Source: Rhipicephalus microplus
Lineage: Eukaryota; Arthropoda; Arachnida; Ixodida; Ixodidae
Assembly (NCBI RefSeq): GCF_043290135.1
Contig: NC_134707.1
Location: 78,324,987 to 78,388,986 of the forward strand
Direction of reading: 5' to 3'
DNA length: 64,000 bases
Every line of letters begins with the position of its first letter. Within the stretch, counting starts at the first letter, position 1. Below the pieces are notes generated by a model, which was not told the origin of the DNA, did no database searches, and saw nothing but the letters and a program-made list of their open reading frames with translations. Positions 11,200-23,900 of this stretch are shown piece after piece. The translations under genes were made by a program, and so were the position numbers.

Positions 11200-11539
11200 G
11201 GGGCCGTTGATAAACCCACTGCAAAAAAAAAAAAATCAATCGGCCAATCCTTGGCCGGTATAGAAGCTAGCCAAGGGGAAGGCCCTTGGCCAGGCGAAGA
11301 AACTGACATCGACATCGCTTGAGTCGCTTGAACTCAGATGATCAAATGGCACAAACCACAAACAACTGCGAAAATAGCACTCAAAACTACAAAGAAGCAA
11401 TCGGTAAACTCAAGTGCAATCCTGCCACCCGTTGTTCCAGCCGTTCCAACCCGTGAGAAGCAGCGCAGAACAGAAGCAGGTAAGATCGCCCCCAAGAAGC
11501 GACTTAGTCCCGACTTCTTTATGTTCTTTCACACGAAGC

Positions 11540-12360
11540 CACGCGAAACCATGCGGGAATATAGAGCAATATCATCGGCATATGCAGTGACCTTTACTTG
11601 AGTGTTACCAGGTAGCGGTAAGCCTCGAATTTGTGGGCCACGTTCAACGGCCTTCAAGAAGGGCTCTAATGCAATGATGAATAGAATTGGGGAGAGGGGA
11701 CACCCTTGACGAACCCCACACGTGACTTGAAAGGGGTGACTCTCGGGTATAGATGTAAAGGGTGCTTTCTGAATTAGTGTACATCGCGTGAATTAGATCA
11801 ATGAACTTATCCGGAAGTCGAAATACATGAAAAAACATTAAGTAAGTAGCCGTGTTTTATGAAATCAAAGACCTCCTGATCTAAGAAAACCAACAGTCCT
11901 TGCGCACATCGGCTCGTGGTGTACTGAAGGTTGTCTCGCGTTAACAGCGTATCGGTGTGTATTTCTCGGCCCGGAACAGAACATACTTGGTGGGTAGCGA
12001 ATAATGATGCAAGAGGCGGTTTGATTCCGCGCACCAGAATGTTGGCCAAGAGCCTGTAATATACGTTAGACATGGTAATAGCGCGCCAATCTTCTGGTCG
12101 CATGGACATTTGGTCGTGGAGACTAGTGTTATGCGGCTTCTGTGGAAAAGGGTTAAAATGGTAATATCTCGAAACTCTTGCGAATGACATGGGACATAAT
12201 TGACCCAATAAAAGGCAGGCACTGTCCATAAAACTCGACAGCAAGACCATCAGGCCCGGGGGCCGAACCCTCGTTCATTGTGTCCAACGCACCCTTTACT
12301 TCGTCGTCGGATGGTGGTGATAGAAGGACGTCATATGACATGTTCGAATCATCGCAAGTC
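11540..12360 (-). pseudogene. L1/Tx1-like reverse transcriptase fragment
   Basis: Minus-strand pieces read ALDTMNEGSAPGPDGLAVEF (RT motif 1), EDWRAITMSNVYYRLLANIL and HQVCSVPGREIHTDTLLTRD (motifs 2-3), LVFLDQEVFDFIKH (motif A region) and, at about 11565-11620, GLPLPGNTQVKVTAYADDIA with the YADD catalytic box. The copy is cut on both sides, lacks endonuclease and tail, and is split by frameshifts. The NWRPI-like block and YADD favour L1/Tx1 type over the I-like and CR1-like LINEs nearby. Confidence 0.75.
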
Positions 12361-12687
12361 TTTCAAGAGGGGATGCGAAAAAAGGATCCTGGGTAACTGA
12401 AACCAGCAACAGACTGAGCCATTGTTTGAAAAGTTTGAGCGAACGCCTGAAAGTCACCTGCACCCGCAGTTGCTGGTGCGGTAGCATTTGGCGAGTGGGC
12501 AGGCGAGCCTGGTGGATGAAGCAGAGCTCTGCGTGCATACCGTAGCACCTCAGGGTGCACACACGGTGCACGTCTACAGCGCCAAGCTGCAGCGGAGAGC
12601 GAAGAAGTGCACATAGTACGTTGGTATCATTCAACGAGCTCCTCTTGCCATGCCCGCATAATGAGGGAAGGGCTGGGATCACGGTGG
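12361..12687. other. Unassigned spacer
   Basis: Several minus-strand frames are open but none has a recognisable domain. It may be 5' sequence of the RT fragment. Confidence 0.3.
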
Positions 12688-12719
12688 GCAACGCGTAGCG
12701 ACTTCGGCGACTTTGAGCG

Positions 12720-13079
<360 letters not shown>

Positions 13080-13880
13080 CGCCTACAACATTTAGCTCTC
13101 GTGGCCGTTTCGATAATGGTATCATGACCAAACATGGCATGGCATAACATGACTGTATGAAGAACATATTTCATTAGTCATAACATGAAAAACATGACAT
13201 GGATGTCATGAATGTCATGATTAACATTTCATGGTCTTGCAGCTCTTGCAGAGGTTTCGTTCGAATGGCATGTTGTAAAACTTGTATGGTATGACATGAT
13301 TGCACGGCGAACACAAGCGACAGACCCTAACATAAAGATCATCACATGCGTGCCATGTAATATCATGAGTACATGCCAAGCTCATGATGTGCTCGCAGCT
13401 GTTTCGCTAGCGTCAAATATACCAAATTTGGTATTACGGTACCTGAATGGATGACAAAGGTATGTGACTGGTGCAAAATAATAATCTTGAGATGCGTGTC
13501 ATGTAACAACGCTAATGATGCGCTAGGCAACGTTTCGCTAGCTTATCTCATACCAAACTTTGTATTAAAGGACGTGCATGGACGACAAAGGTGTGACACA
13601 GGTGAAAACATCATAAACATGAGATGCGTGTCATGTAACAACATGGCTACATGCTACGCTCATGATGCGCTCACGGCCGTTGCGCTAGCTTCACATGTAC
13701 CAAACTCGGCATTACACGACGCGAACAGACGACATAGGTACATTCCACATACAAACATGATAATCACGACATGCATGCCACACTCGTGTTGCGCTCGCGG
13801 CCGTTTCGCTATCTTCACACATGCCGTTTTTGGCATTACATGACGTCAATGGAAGTTCTCTGGCGTTCCAGTTTGGCTGG
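13080..13880 (-). repeat. Left inverted arm, tandem ~146-bp units
   Basis: Repeated elements include TACCAAATTTGGTAT-type blocks, GCGCTCGCGGCCGTTTCGCTA and GTGTCATGTAACA. All read as the complement of the right-arm units. Confidence 0.8.
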
Positions 13881-13989
13881 CCGCGACGCGGGCCTCGAAT
13901 GCGTGCGTGCGAATCTAGGACCCAATTAAAGTCCCCTAAGAGTACCAGATGTCGTGAATTTAAAAGGAATGCACCAAGAAAGCGAAGAC

Positions 13990-14095
13990 AAATTGGCAGA
14001 TCCCACGCACAGTATGAAAAGATATATGCGAAGCACGAATGAGAAAGGTTGATATGTCACTTTAAAATCAGCACAACGTTACGAGGTGGAGGTAA
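13990..14095 (+). repeat. Shared module (AATTGGCAGATCCCAC...), copy 1
   Basis: The block AATTGGCAGATCCCACGCAC, then GCGAAGCACGAATGAGAAAG and GTTACGAGGTGG also occurs at 16683-16800, 59752-59860 and 60505-60610. Each copy is followed by one unit of the arm repeat. Confidence 0.8.
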
Positions 14096-15783
14096 ATGAT
14101 GCCGTACCTGGCTTACGTGTCATGGTTATCATGTTTGGATGCGTCGTTTACCTTCGTCATCTATTCACGTCATGTGATACCAAATTTAGTATATGTGGAG
14201 CTATCGAAAGGCCGCGAGCACGTTATGAGTGTGGTATGTTGTCATGTTTTTACATGACACGCGTGTCAGGATTATCAAGTTTTCAACAGTCATATATTTT
14301 GTCATCTATTGACGTCACCTAACACCAAATTTAGCATATGTGGAGCTAGTAAAACGGCCGCGAGCGTATCATGAAGGGCCCAATGTACTCCAATGTAGCG
14401 TTGATGCGCGCGCACGCTGGGCACAGCGACGCAACGTTAGCAAAACGTGAGCATTCTATAGTCTGAAGCCAACTATCAAAACAGCTGAGAGCGCATCATG
14501 AAGAGCCTAAAATACTCCAATGTACCGTTGACGCGCGCGCACGCAGGGCATAGCGATGCTACGTTAGCAAAACGCGAGCACTCTGCAGTCTGACGCCAGG
14601 CGCGACCGGCGCGACCAGCAGCCGTCGGCGCGGCCCGACGGCAACCGGCGCGAAGTACGAAATGCTGCATTTCGCGCCGATGCGTTACCCAGACAACACT
14701 GAGTCTCCCTCTTTTCGTGACGTAAGGACGCCGGATGCGCTGAAACGCGCATGCGTCCAAGCAACGGAGCGTGGCACGCACCTGCGAGTATATGGCAGGA
14801 CCGGCGTCTGGCGTGGCAACGCCGGCGTGACGCGACGAAATGAACGCCGGCGAGCACGCACACCGCGTCACGTCGAAATGTATTGGAGCCTTGACTGCGG
14901 CATGTAGTCATGTTCTCACACAACACGCATCTCATGATTATCGTGTTTGCACCCGTCACATACCTTCGTCATCCATTGAAATCAGGTAATACCAAGTTTT
15001 GCATAACTGAAGCTAGCGAAACGGCCGCGAGCGCATCATGAGTGTAGCATGGAGTCATGTTACAGGACACGCGTGTCATGATTATCATGTTTTGATGTGT
15101 CATTTACCTATGCCGTCCGTTCGCGTCGCGTAATGCTGAGTTGGGTACATGTGACGATAGCGAAACGGCCACGAGCACATCATGAGCGTAGCATGTAGAC
15201 ATGTTTTTACATGACACGCATTTCAGGTTTATCACGTTGGCAGCAGTATCACGCCTTCGTCATCCATTCACGTTCCGTAATACCAAATTTGGTATTAGGG
15301 AAGCTAGCGAGACAGCCGCCAGCGCATCATGAGCATGGCATGTAGCCATGTTGTTACATGACGCACATCTCAGGATTATCATGTTTGCACAAGTCACATA
15401 CCTTTGTCATCCATTGACGTACCGTGAAACCGAATTCAGTATATGTGACGCAAGCGAAACGGCCGCGAGCTTATCATGAGCATGGCATGTAGTCATGTTG
15501 TTACATGACACGCATGTATTGATTTCCATGTTAGGGTCTGTCGCTTGTGTTCGCCATGCAATCATGTCATACTTTATCAGTTTTGCAACATGCCATGTGA
15601 ACAAAACTACTGCAAGAACTGCAGGACTATGACATATAAATCATGAAATTCATTACATACATACCATGGCTTTCACGTTATGACTAGTCAGATATGTTCT
15701 TCATACAGTCATGTTATGCCATACCAATTTTGGTATCGGTACCATCATTGAAGTCGCCAGGAGAGCTAAAAGTGGCAGGCGGC
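14096..15783 (+). repeat. Right inverted arm, tandem ~146-bp units
   Basis: Units start near CATGTTnTTACATGACACGC at about 15055, 15198, 15347 and 15493, a spacing of 143-149 bp. Each contains GCGAAACGGCCGCGAGC and CATCATGAGC. The 14340-14880 part is a diverged, GC-richer interruption. Confidence 0.8.
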
Positions 15784-15840
15784 GAGATAGATAGATACGT
15801 TCAATGTCGCCGAAGTTCGCTACGAAATGCTTCGCATTCA

Positions 15841-16149
15841 AAAGAAGGTGCAGTCGAACGTCCGCATGCCTCCCAAGGCATCGAAAGAAACATGGTGATC
15901 ATGCAAAAGACTTCGGTGAAATATAATGACCCCGACACCAGTTGAACGTGTACTGACGTCTGAAAAGAAACAATACAGACCAAACGCGCGTTGGAAATTG
16001 AGTACATCAAAGAGTTAAAAAAAATTAGTTTCTTGCACGAACAGTAAGTCACAGGACATGGAACGTGCGAAATCCAATACTAGAGCCTGTTTTTGTGGGT
16101 CGCGGATCGCTGAACGTCAAAGGTTGAAACTTTTAAATTTAATGTGTTT
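15841..16149. other. Unassigned spacer
   Basis: No gene or clear repeat seen between the foldback arm and the composite block. Confidence 0.3.
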
Positions 16150-16215
16150 GGAAAATGGGGTTAGCGAGCTAGAGTACTTCGTACTCTACTATGGGAGAGC
16201 ACAGAGCCGTCCCGG
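16150..16215 (+). repeat. Short structured motif, copy a
   Basis: It holds GAGTAC-TTC-GTACTC (perfect 6-bp stem) followed by TACTATGGGAGAGC and AGAGCCGTCCC, in which GGGA and TCCC can pair. Confidence 0.75.
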
Positions 16216-16682
16216 GGACCTTCCACTTCAGGAGGCCATTGCCAAACCAAAATTACTTCTTGACGAAACGCCGGGGCGACGAGCTTTCTTTACGGTACTT
16301 TTGAAAATGCGTGAGCTTCATTGCACTATTTATTGGGTGATACGTCACCTAGAAAGACAACTTTGTTTGCATCAGTTGCTGTACGCAACGGATCAAAACT
16401 AATTTAGCTGGTCGAGCATTTGGAGAGGTGAAAATGCACGCCTAGAATTAATCGACAGATTGCGCTAACACCTTTTATTGAAGTTGAGAAGGAAAGACGA
16501 CCCCCACGCCGAACAAACGAGTGAACATGCTTGTTTCTCAGAAACTGCGAAGCCTCTAGAACAGGATATTTCTGGAGATATGACCAGCCATCGAGCCGAG
16601 AACTAAACGACACGCCCCGCAAATTTTGTTTACCACACAAAAACCTATACCAAAGCTGAAAAGGATGACAGAAGACACAGAA

Positions 16683-16930
16683 CAAAATTGGCAGATCCCA
16701 CATACAATGGCAATCGCTGATACACGAAGCACGAATGAGAAATGTTGATATGTTTATTTCAAACCAGCACAACGTTACGAGGTGGCACTAAATGATACCA
16801 TACATGGCTTCCATGTCATGATTACCATGTTTGGATGTGTCGTTTACCTTCACAAACTTTACACGTCACGTGATACTACATTTCGTATATGTGGAGATAG
16901 CGAAACGGCCGCGAGCACGCTATGAGCTTG
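16683..16930 (+). repeat. Shared module copy 2 plus one arm unit
   Basis: It starts AATTGGCAGATCCCACATAC and is followed by GATAGCGAAACGGCCGCGAG, linking the composite block to the foldback family. Confidence 0.75.
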
Positions 16931-17464
16931 GTCTCTTTTCTTTTGTTACTAACAATATCAATGCGAACATAAAACAGTTAACAACCACTAACACACAGCA
17001 TTAGTTCTGTAAACCTGAACGCTTCCGCAGCCATCAGCAACTCGCAGAAAAAGTCCGCATGATTACGACTTCCTCTTTTTGTTCAGTGGTGGCCAGTGCT
17101 TCGCGGAAACCAGGGCAGCTTGAATACGCCGTACTAACACCCCGTACTGCTCGCTTACAAAGACATCTTTAACGTCGTTACGCTAATAAGTATTCGCTCC
17201 TGCTCAGTGTATGTGAGAGAGATAAAGAATGTAAGAAAGGTGGGGAGGTTAACTATAGACCAAGTCCAGTTTGCTGCTGAACAGTGAACAAATATAAAAT
17301 CATGGATGTTGCCAAGTCTAAAACTAAGTAACATTTTTGTATCCTAGAATAAAAACATTTTAATTAGGAAAAGCTCTGATGATGTACACATCTTTATCAC
17401 CGAAAAACAAAGGTCATGATGGACAAAAAATGACAATTTAAGTCAGCATTGAAGGATGTGTATG

Positions 17465-17655
17465 TCCAGAAAAAGTTTTCAACGATATAGAGAACCTAAT
17501 ACTGTACTACGGGAGAGCAGGAAGTGAAATGTGTTGAGGAAAAGCGGTTTCTTTAGAAAAAAGTGGTTAACGATTAAGAGTACTTGTTAATCTATTATGG
17601 GACGGCATAAAGCCGTCCTGTGGGCCTCATACTTGATGAAGCCGTGTTGACAAAA
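17465..17655 (+). repeat. Two short structured motifs, copies c and d
   Basis: Two units, TTCAACGATATAGAGAACC to GGGAGAGC and GGTTAACGATTAAGAGTAC to AAAGCCGTCCTGTG, are about 95 bp apart. Copy c lacks the GCCGTCCC end. The same pair recurs at 61275-61455. Confidence 0.7.
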
Positions 17656-18329
17656 ATTACGCCGTGAACGAGTTCACGACTCAGAATAGTGGCAGTGCAG
17701 ACTTACAGTCACATATAAACGGTCCATGTAACGTTAAGGACTTAAAGGACCAGCCAACAGGATCTGAAACATGCAGGAAATGCTCGCGCACTATTCCTGC
17801 GCGTGAGGAACTTTTTTTCATGCTCAGTAACTTTAACACGGCGATCAGCCACGTGACGCAGCACGCAGTTCGTCGATTGGTCTCAGTACTGAAGTCAACG
17901 TCGCCGATCACCGTATTGATGTCACTGGGCGCGGAATGTGGTTGGTCAGGCTTACGAAAGATGTGCGAGCATGTTTGGAGGGTGTAAAAGAATTAGCAGC
18001 CTATTACTGGCCCTCTAAGGGTTGCTTAGAGAAATTTATTCTGACGAACAGTGAACATCGATTACAATCCAACTGAACATTGCGACAAAACACAGGATTC
18101 CACAGACACACCAAAAACTGTTACAAAAAATATATTTACATATTTACACGGAACACAACTTCCACATGCACACCAAAAATTGTTTCAAAAAGGTATGTAT
18201 ACCAATGTACATTGCTTGATAAACGAAGAACACACAAATTAAACGTAAAATTCCATATGTTACGTATTTGCGTGGTATTTACAAGGTATTTTTGAAAGTA
18301 CTAAAGAAACATTAACTTACGATAACCAG

Positions 18330-18820
18330 GCATGCCTAAAGGAAGCTTTACACGTCTTACGCAGACGAACACAAAAGAGCAGGAATTCCTACTCACCGAG
18401 AAAGAAGAGTTCCTTAAACAAAACTGATACTAGTTCTTTGTCAAGTCGCTCCGAAATCGGGTAGAGAGCGTGACGGCGACGACCTGCTGCAACCACCTCA
18501 CAGTGATTGCAACAGACAAGGGACACCAGCAACAATGAGAAGGCAGGCGAAGTGGTGTCGAGAACAACGCCTAGAAGTGAAAAATCAATTTACTGCTAGG
18601 CCACGAAATCCAGCATTCACAGCCCTCCAGAAAATACGAGCAACGGCGCATTGTCTCAAAACACGCTCATTTGTTTCCCGTAGGGAGCAGTTCAGGCATG
18701 TTGATAATTGGACCATTCTCCACCTTTTGAGGTGGTCAAGGTACGAAGAACACCCGAGCCCAGCCACCGCATGAAGTTCTGGAGGTAACCAGGCAGAAAC
18801 GATGCCGTCAGCGCGCTTCA
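18330..18820 (-). pseudogene. LINE ORF2 C-terminal tail in block A
   Basis: The minus strand reads CLNCSLRETNERVLRQCAVA, a zinc-binding tail (C-x2-C...C) of a LINE ORF2, followed by RIFWRAVNAGFRGLAVN. The rest decays into stops. The block B copy at 62220-62810 carries the same fragment. Confidence 0.6.
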
Positions 18821-19402
18821 AGACACACGACTAGAGCCGGTGCGGCTTGTAGGGGGAACTAACAGGAGAAACAAAGCGATTGTTGTGTCAATGCTAGCAT
18901 TGTTTAACACATCTACCCCAGGACAGGTCGACTAGACATGGCGAAACAATGCGACAGCTGTTGCATAAAATGGAGGTAGTGTTACTGATTGTGTACCCCA
19001 ATTAAGGTGCACATTAAGCATTAATTACCGCAGGTGGGTGCGTAGAAAATAATGTGCCAGAGTTCGTGCGAGCGATTTCTTTCCTCGTTCGAGGTGCACC
19101 AGGAAGCGCAGGGCCAGTAGCTGGCCGCAGCGCATTGACACCGAAGGGAAAGCAAGGCCTCCCTGGGAATTCTGCTGTCCTAACGCCGCACGTGAAACCA
19201 ACTCAGTGCCACCGGACTAAAAGAAGGAACACAAAACAGACAGCAATGATATCGCGATGCGTAAAGGCGGCTGCCTTACTTGAGAAAGGTGAAAATGCGA
19301 CCGCAGAACTAGCAGACTGAGTTCCTGTTTAGAAAAAGTTTATTTACACTATGTACAGAGAACAAAAATTTCATTACATTTCAGTGATAAGGTCACATTC
19401 AA

Positions 19403-19424
19403 CTTGGTACATCGATGTACCAAG
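19403..19424. repeat. Perfect 22-bp palindrome
   Basis: CTTGGTACATC is followed immediately by its reverse complement. Copy B (63298-63320) keeps TTGGTACAC and its complement around a changed centre. Confidence 0.9.
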
Positions 19425-19861
19425 ACAAACACCACTACGTTTAAGAGAATTTTATTACCAGATATATCTTACATAACGTATGGGTACACAGAAATATAAA
19501 CAATGATGATCATGCCTATGTACAGTGCAAGCTGTTTTGTACAGTGAAAATACTTATTTGCGTACGCAGTGGTATACAAAACAAAATATTGTACAATAAA
19601 GTCTGGACAATCATAAACTTCGACATGATGAAACCTATATAAATAGTAAACGCTTTGCGTACAAACAAGGGGCTGTTTCACATTGTAAGGTGATGTTTAT
19701 GTATACACCGATAAGGATGATTTGTTCTCGTTCTCAAGAACGATAATTCACAAAAAAGACTTCTTTATAATAAAGAAAATGACAATTTACACTGTAGTTT
19801 CACAGTGGTACCAACTCTAGCCTAGCGCCTAAGTAGGGGAGGAAAGACACGCATATTTACA

Positions 19862-20155
19862 AGTGGTTAACGATTTACATTACTAGGTACTGTCCTATGA
19901 GAGAGCTGAAAGCCATCCCACGTGCTGGAATGTTCAGCTATACAATGGGGGGGGGGGGTTGAAAAAATATATAATGATTTCAAGTACTTGGTACTCAACT
20001 ATGAGAGAGCAGTAGGTCGTCCCTAATAAGATGCGTGCGCTCGCTTTGTTTTGTAGTACCTGTCAAAGGGGGGGGGGGGGGGTTAGAGAAAGTGGGTAGC
20101 GATTTAGAGTATAGGATAATCTACTATGGGAGAGCTTAAAGCTGTCCCGTGAAGC
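19862..20155 (+). repeat. Three short structured motifs in a row, copies g, h, i
   Basis: Units start near 19862, 19964 and 20087. The last two are preceded by poly-G runs (19947-19958 and 20069-20083). Copy h has AGTAC-TTG-GTACT. All keep GAGAGC; i ends GCTGTCCCGTG. Confidence 0.75.
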
Positions 20156-20567
20156 AAAAAGCGTTTCCCTCGCACGCCCAACATGAGGAGCTGTTTTCGT
20201 TCGACGATTGAGAAAGAGTGTTTGCCTCGCACGCCCAACGAGCTTATTGTGGTGACCTTTTCGGGTCCAATAGTGCTCAATGAGCGTTCTTGTGTTACAA
20301 GTTTTTATTCAATATTTTTTTAGTAAGCCTCAAACTAAGGGCAAATTTTTTTGAAGAATAAGTCGCCGATACCTGTAACAACTATGTTTTATTTTTATTT
20401 AACGTAGCCTTCAGACTAACAGGTCAAAGCCACTCATTCTGTAAATGGGCAGCACGAGAAATTAGCATGTGTCAGACATCTTTGGAGGGCAAAAGATGGC
20501 TTCACTATTCCTGATGAAGCGTTGCGGGAGCTTCCACAGGCTTCCACTCCAGCATTTTTTTTTTAAA
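20156..20567. other. Unassigned spacer ending in poly-T
   Basis: No gene seen. It contains the tandem-like phrase CTCGCACGCCCAAC twice (20170 and 20230). Its last nine bases, TTTTTTAAA at 20559-20567, match the other flank of the LINE. Confidence 0.4.
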
Positions 20568-20921
20568 TGATGATGATGATGTTTGATGTTTTGTGGCGCA
20601 AGGGCCATTTCACGGCCAATGAGCGCCAGTTCAACTTACTAAAAATATTGACAATGATTGTGATAAGCGGCTGTATAAGGGCCATAAAATTCCTCGCGGT
20701 AAGGCGGGTAAGAACATACAAGTAATAAAATCATGACCATGCCATGAAAGGTGTCTGTGGTTTGATTAGATGACAAAAGTTGGTGATATTAAAAGACGAT
20801 GGTGGATATGTATGGCATTAGCAGAAGTACCTCACTCGTTCATACCCTTGCGTACAAGGGCCGTGAGGCAAGTGCTTTCTTGTGTAGCCACCGCAGCAAA
20901 AACCTCTCTGGAGAGGTCGTG
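20568..20921 (-). other. LINE 3'UTR and ATC-repeat tail
   Basis: The 3' end reads (minus) TGGCGCTCATTGGCCGTGAA and ends in a short ATC repeat instead of poly-A, as is common in I-like LINEs. Confidence 0.75.
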
Positions 20922-23900
20922 CTACGGAATGCCCGGGTATATGATATGAAAACTATGAATTTCTTTTAAAAACGCAAACAATGATTTATGACTAAAAAGC
21001 GGTTCCCTACCAACGAAAATTGCAGGGTGTAAAGGTATGTGTTGTCGGTATGGTAATGGAAAATGTTGTTTTCTTAGAGTTTCTAAGTGTTTGCACTGGA
21101 TTAGTATGTGAAGGACTGTTAATGCTTCACCACATCGGTCACACAATGGTGTATCGTCACCAGATAAAAGATAAGCGTGTGTCGCGTATGTGTGTCCTAT
21201 CCTGAGTCTCGTTAGTATTATATCTGTATGACGCGATTTCGATACGGGCAGCCAATGACCAAGGTGTGGCTTAACAACGTGTAGTTTGTTTTGTGTGTGT
21301 GTATCCCGATTGCTCTGCCGGTATACCCTTAGGTTTCGTTTGAGAGACGGCTTAAGATCAAGGGCCGGGATTGATATGGATGTAATGGCGGTGCTCTCAT
21401 GGACGGATGCAGCGAGCTGATCCGCCATTACGTTGCCTTGAATCTCACGGTGCCCTGGCACCCAGCACACTACAACATGTTGTTTGAGTGTGTAGAGTGT
21501 GCACAAAATGGAGTAAAGTGAGACAAGGACTGGGTTTTTGAGTTTTTTAAGAGTGTGCAGAGCCGTTACCACACTGAGGGAGTCCGTATAAATTACTGCT
21601 TTTCGTATATGTAATTGCTTGATGTGTTTAGCCGCCACAAGTATCGCGTAAGCTTCCGATGTGAAGATACTTGTGTCTGGATAAAGAGGGCCAGCATCCG
21701 AAAAGGATGGGCCGACAGCAGCGTAGGACACAGAGGAGTTAGACTTGGAGGCATCTGTAAAGAACTCAGGACGTGTGTATTTGTGTTGAAGTTCCAGGAA
21801 GTATGTTCGGATATGGGCAATAGGCGCATGTTTTGTAACTTCTAGAAAAGACACATCGCAGTCTATAGTCTGCCATTGCCACGGTGGCGGGTATGCTACA
21901 GGAGCCATTAAACTGTGTTCATGTGAGACTCCAGTTTCTTCAGCTAGACTCTTCAGGCGAACTGAGAAGGGCTGCCTCATCGAAGGCCTGTTTTGAAACA
22001 GAATTGAGCTCGACAAATCATTAATAGTAGAGTATGAGGGGTGCTTCTTGTCTGCTTTCACTTTAAGGAAATAAACAAAGGACATGTAAGTTCTCTGCAG
22101 ATGAAGCGACCACTCATTTGACTCAACATAAAGGCTTTCTACGGGGCTGGTGCGAAAGGCACCCGTAGAAAGGCGGATGCCCAAATGGTGCACGGGGTCA
22201 AGCATCTTCAAAGCACTTTGAATCGCAGACTGGTAAACAACGGCCCATAATCTAAGCGGGTGCGAATGAGACTTCTATATAGGTTCATGAGACATTGCCT
22301 GTCACTACCCCACCTAGTACGTGACAACACTTTTAAAACATTCATGGCTTTTAAACATTTTGTTTTCAGATACTTGATGTGCGGTACGAAAGTCAACTTG
22401 TTGTCCAAGATTAATCCTAAGAATTTATGCTGCGTAGTAACAGACAAACGCTGACCGTTCAGTTCAATGTCGGGTTCTGAGTGCATGCCTCTCTTTCGGG
22501 AGAACAAGACACACGTGCTTTTTTGTGGGTTCAGTCGGAATCCGTTTTTTTCTGCCCATTTGGAGACTTTGTTTAAACTTAACTGAACCTGCCGCTCACA
22601 CATTGCCAGATTACAAGATCTAAAGCCAAGCTGGACGTCATCGACATATGTACAATAAAACATATTGCGAGGAATGGACAAGCGCAAGGAATTCATTTTG
22701 ATGAGAAAAAGTGTGCAGCTAAGTACACCACCTTGTGGCACGCCTGTTTCCTGGACAAATAATTGGGAACGAACCGTGCCCACTCGGACACGGAATGTCC
22801 GGTTTGACAGGCAATTTTCGATTATGTGAATCATTCTTCCGTGCACACCAAGGTGGGACAGGTCTCTTAGAATTCCAAAACGCCATGTTGTATCATGAGC
22901 CTTTTTGATATCGAGGAATACAGACAGAAAATATTGTTTGTGGACGAAGGCGTCCCTGATCTGTGCCTCGATACGAACAAGGTGGTCTGTGGTGGATCTA
23001 CTTTCTCGAAACCCACACTGAAATGGGTCGAGAAAATTGTTTGTTTCAAGGATATGTACAAGTCCGCAGTTTATCATTTTTTCGAAGACTTTGCACAAAC
23101 AGCTTGTAAGTGCAATAGGCCTATAACTCGAAGGTAAAGAAGGGTTCTTGCCCTCTTTCAAAATGGGAATAATAACAGCCTCTTTCCAGGAGGTAGGGAT
23201 AGTGCCAGAAAGCCAGATAGCATTGTACAAACAAAGTAAGGTTTTTCGTGTTTCAATTGGTAGGTTTTTTAACATTTCATACACAACACTGTCAGAACCT
23301 GGGGCAGAAGTACTGCAGGAGTTTAGAGACGTTCGCAGCTCAGCTACACTGAAAGCTTGGTTATATGCCTCGTATCTAGTGCATTTGTGTACGAGTTTCT
23401 GCTTTTCTATTCTTGTTCTGTATTTTTGAAAGCGTCAGTATAGTGGGATGAACTGGACACCTGTTCGAAGTGTGCACCGAGGAAGTTTGCCTGATCTTCC
23501 AAGTTATCATCCTGAGTGTTTACGAGTGGAAGTGTGTGTACTTGTTTTCCTGCGATGCTACCGACCATGTTCCAGACTTTAGCCTCCTGTGTGTATGAAT
23601 TGATCCCTGACAAAAACTTCTGCCAGCTTTCTCTTCTGACCTGCCGACGCGTTCTCCTGTCTTGAGACTTTATTTTCTTGAAGGTGTCAAGATTTTCGGC
23701 TGTAAGTGAGTTTCGAAGCAACCTCCAAGCTCTGTTTTGCTGTTTGCGCGCGTTTCGGCATTCACAGTTCCCCCATGGCACACGCCGTTTTTCAGGGTGT
23801 CCATTTGTTTGGGAGATGCATTTTGTTGCAGCATCAATCAAAAACGCCGTGAAGTAGTTGACAGCAACATCAATGTTCAAAGTACATATGTCATTCCAGC

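Larger units (their letters stand above)
8188..11230 (-). mobile_element. I-like LINE with ORF1, endonuclease and RNase H but no RT
   Basis: Read on the minus strand: ORF1 (11199 to 10046), ORF2 endonuclease (about 9980-9250), then RNase H (9179-8560) and a C-terminal zinc-binding tail (8481-8188). The ~1.5-2 kb that should encode the reverse transcriptase between endonuclease and RNase H is absent: only about 70 bp separates them. The copy therefore carries a large internal deletion. End points are approximate. Confidence 0.7.
16150..19945 (+). repeat. Composite ~3.8-kb block, copy A
   Basis: This block is collinear with 59969-63845 over its whole length, in the same orientation. A stretch I compared by eye (18861-19360 with 62761-63260) is roughly 90% identical. 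It contains the shared module, short hairpin motifs, a LINE C-terminal fragment on the minus strand (18330-18820) and a 22-bp palindrome. Apart from relics it has no coding frame that I can support. Confidence 0.85.

Noticed and set aside
14476..14959. Two overlapping 131-residue minus-strand ORFs in GC-rich sequence
   Set aside because: They lie inside the foldback arm interruption, lack domains, and a plus-strand frame is open over the same bases.
13260..15720. Regular repeats of about 146 bp considered as a CRISPR array
   Set aside because: Repeat units are contiguous with no unique spacers, occur in inverted arms, and the setting is eukaryotic.
22208..23430. Programmed frameshifting between LINE ORF2 parts
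   Set aside because: I expect ORF2 to be one frame in this LINE type, and both breaks are single-base losses in homopolymers without a slippery site or structure.
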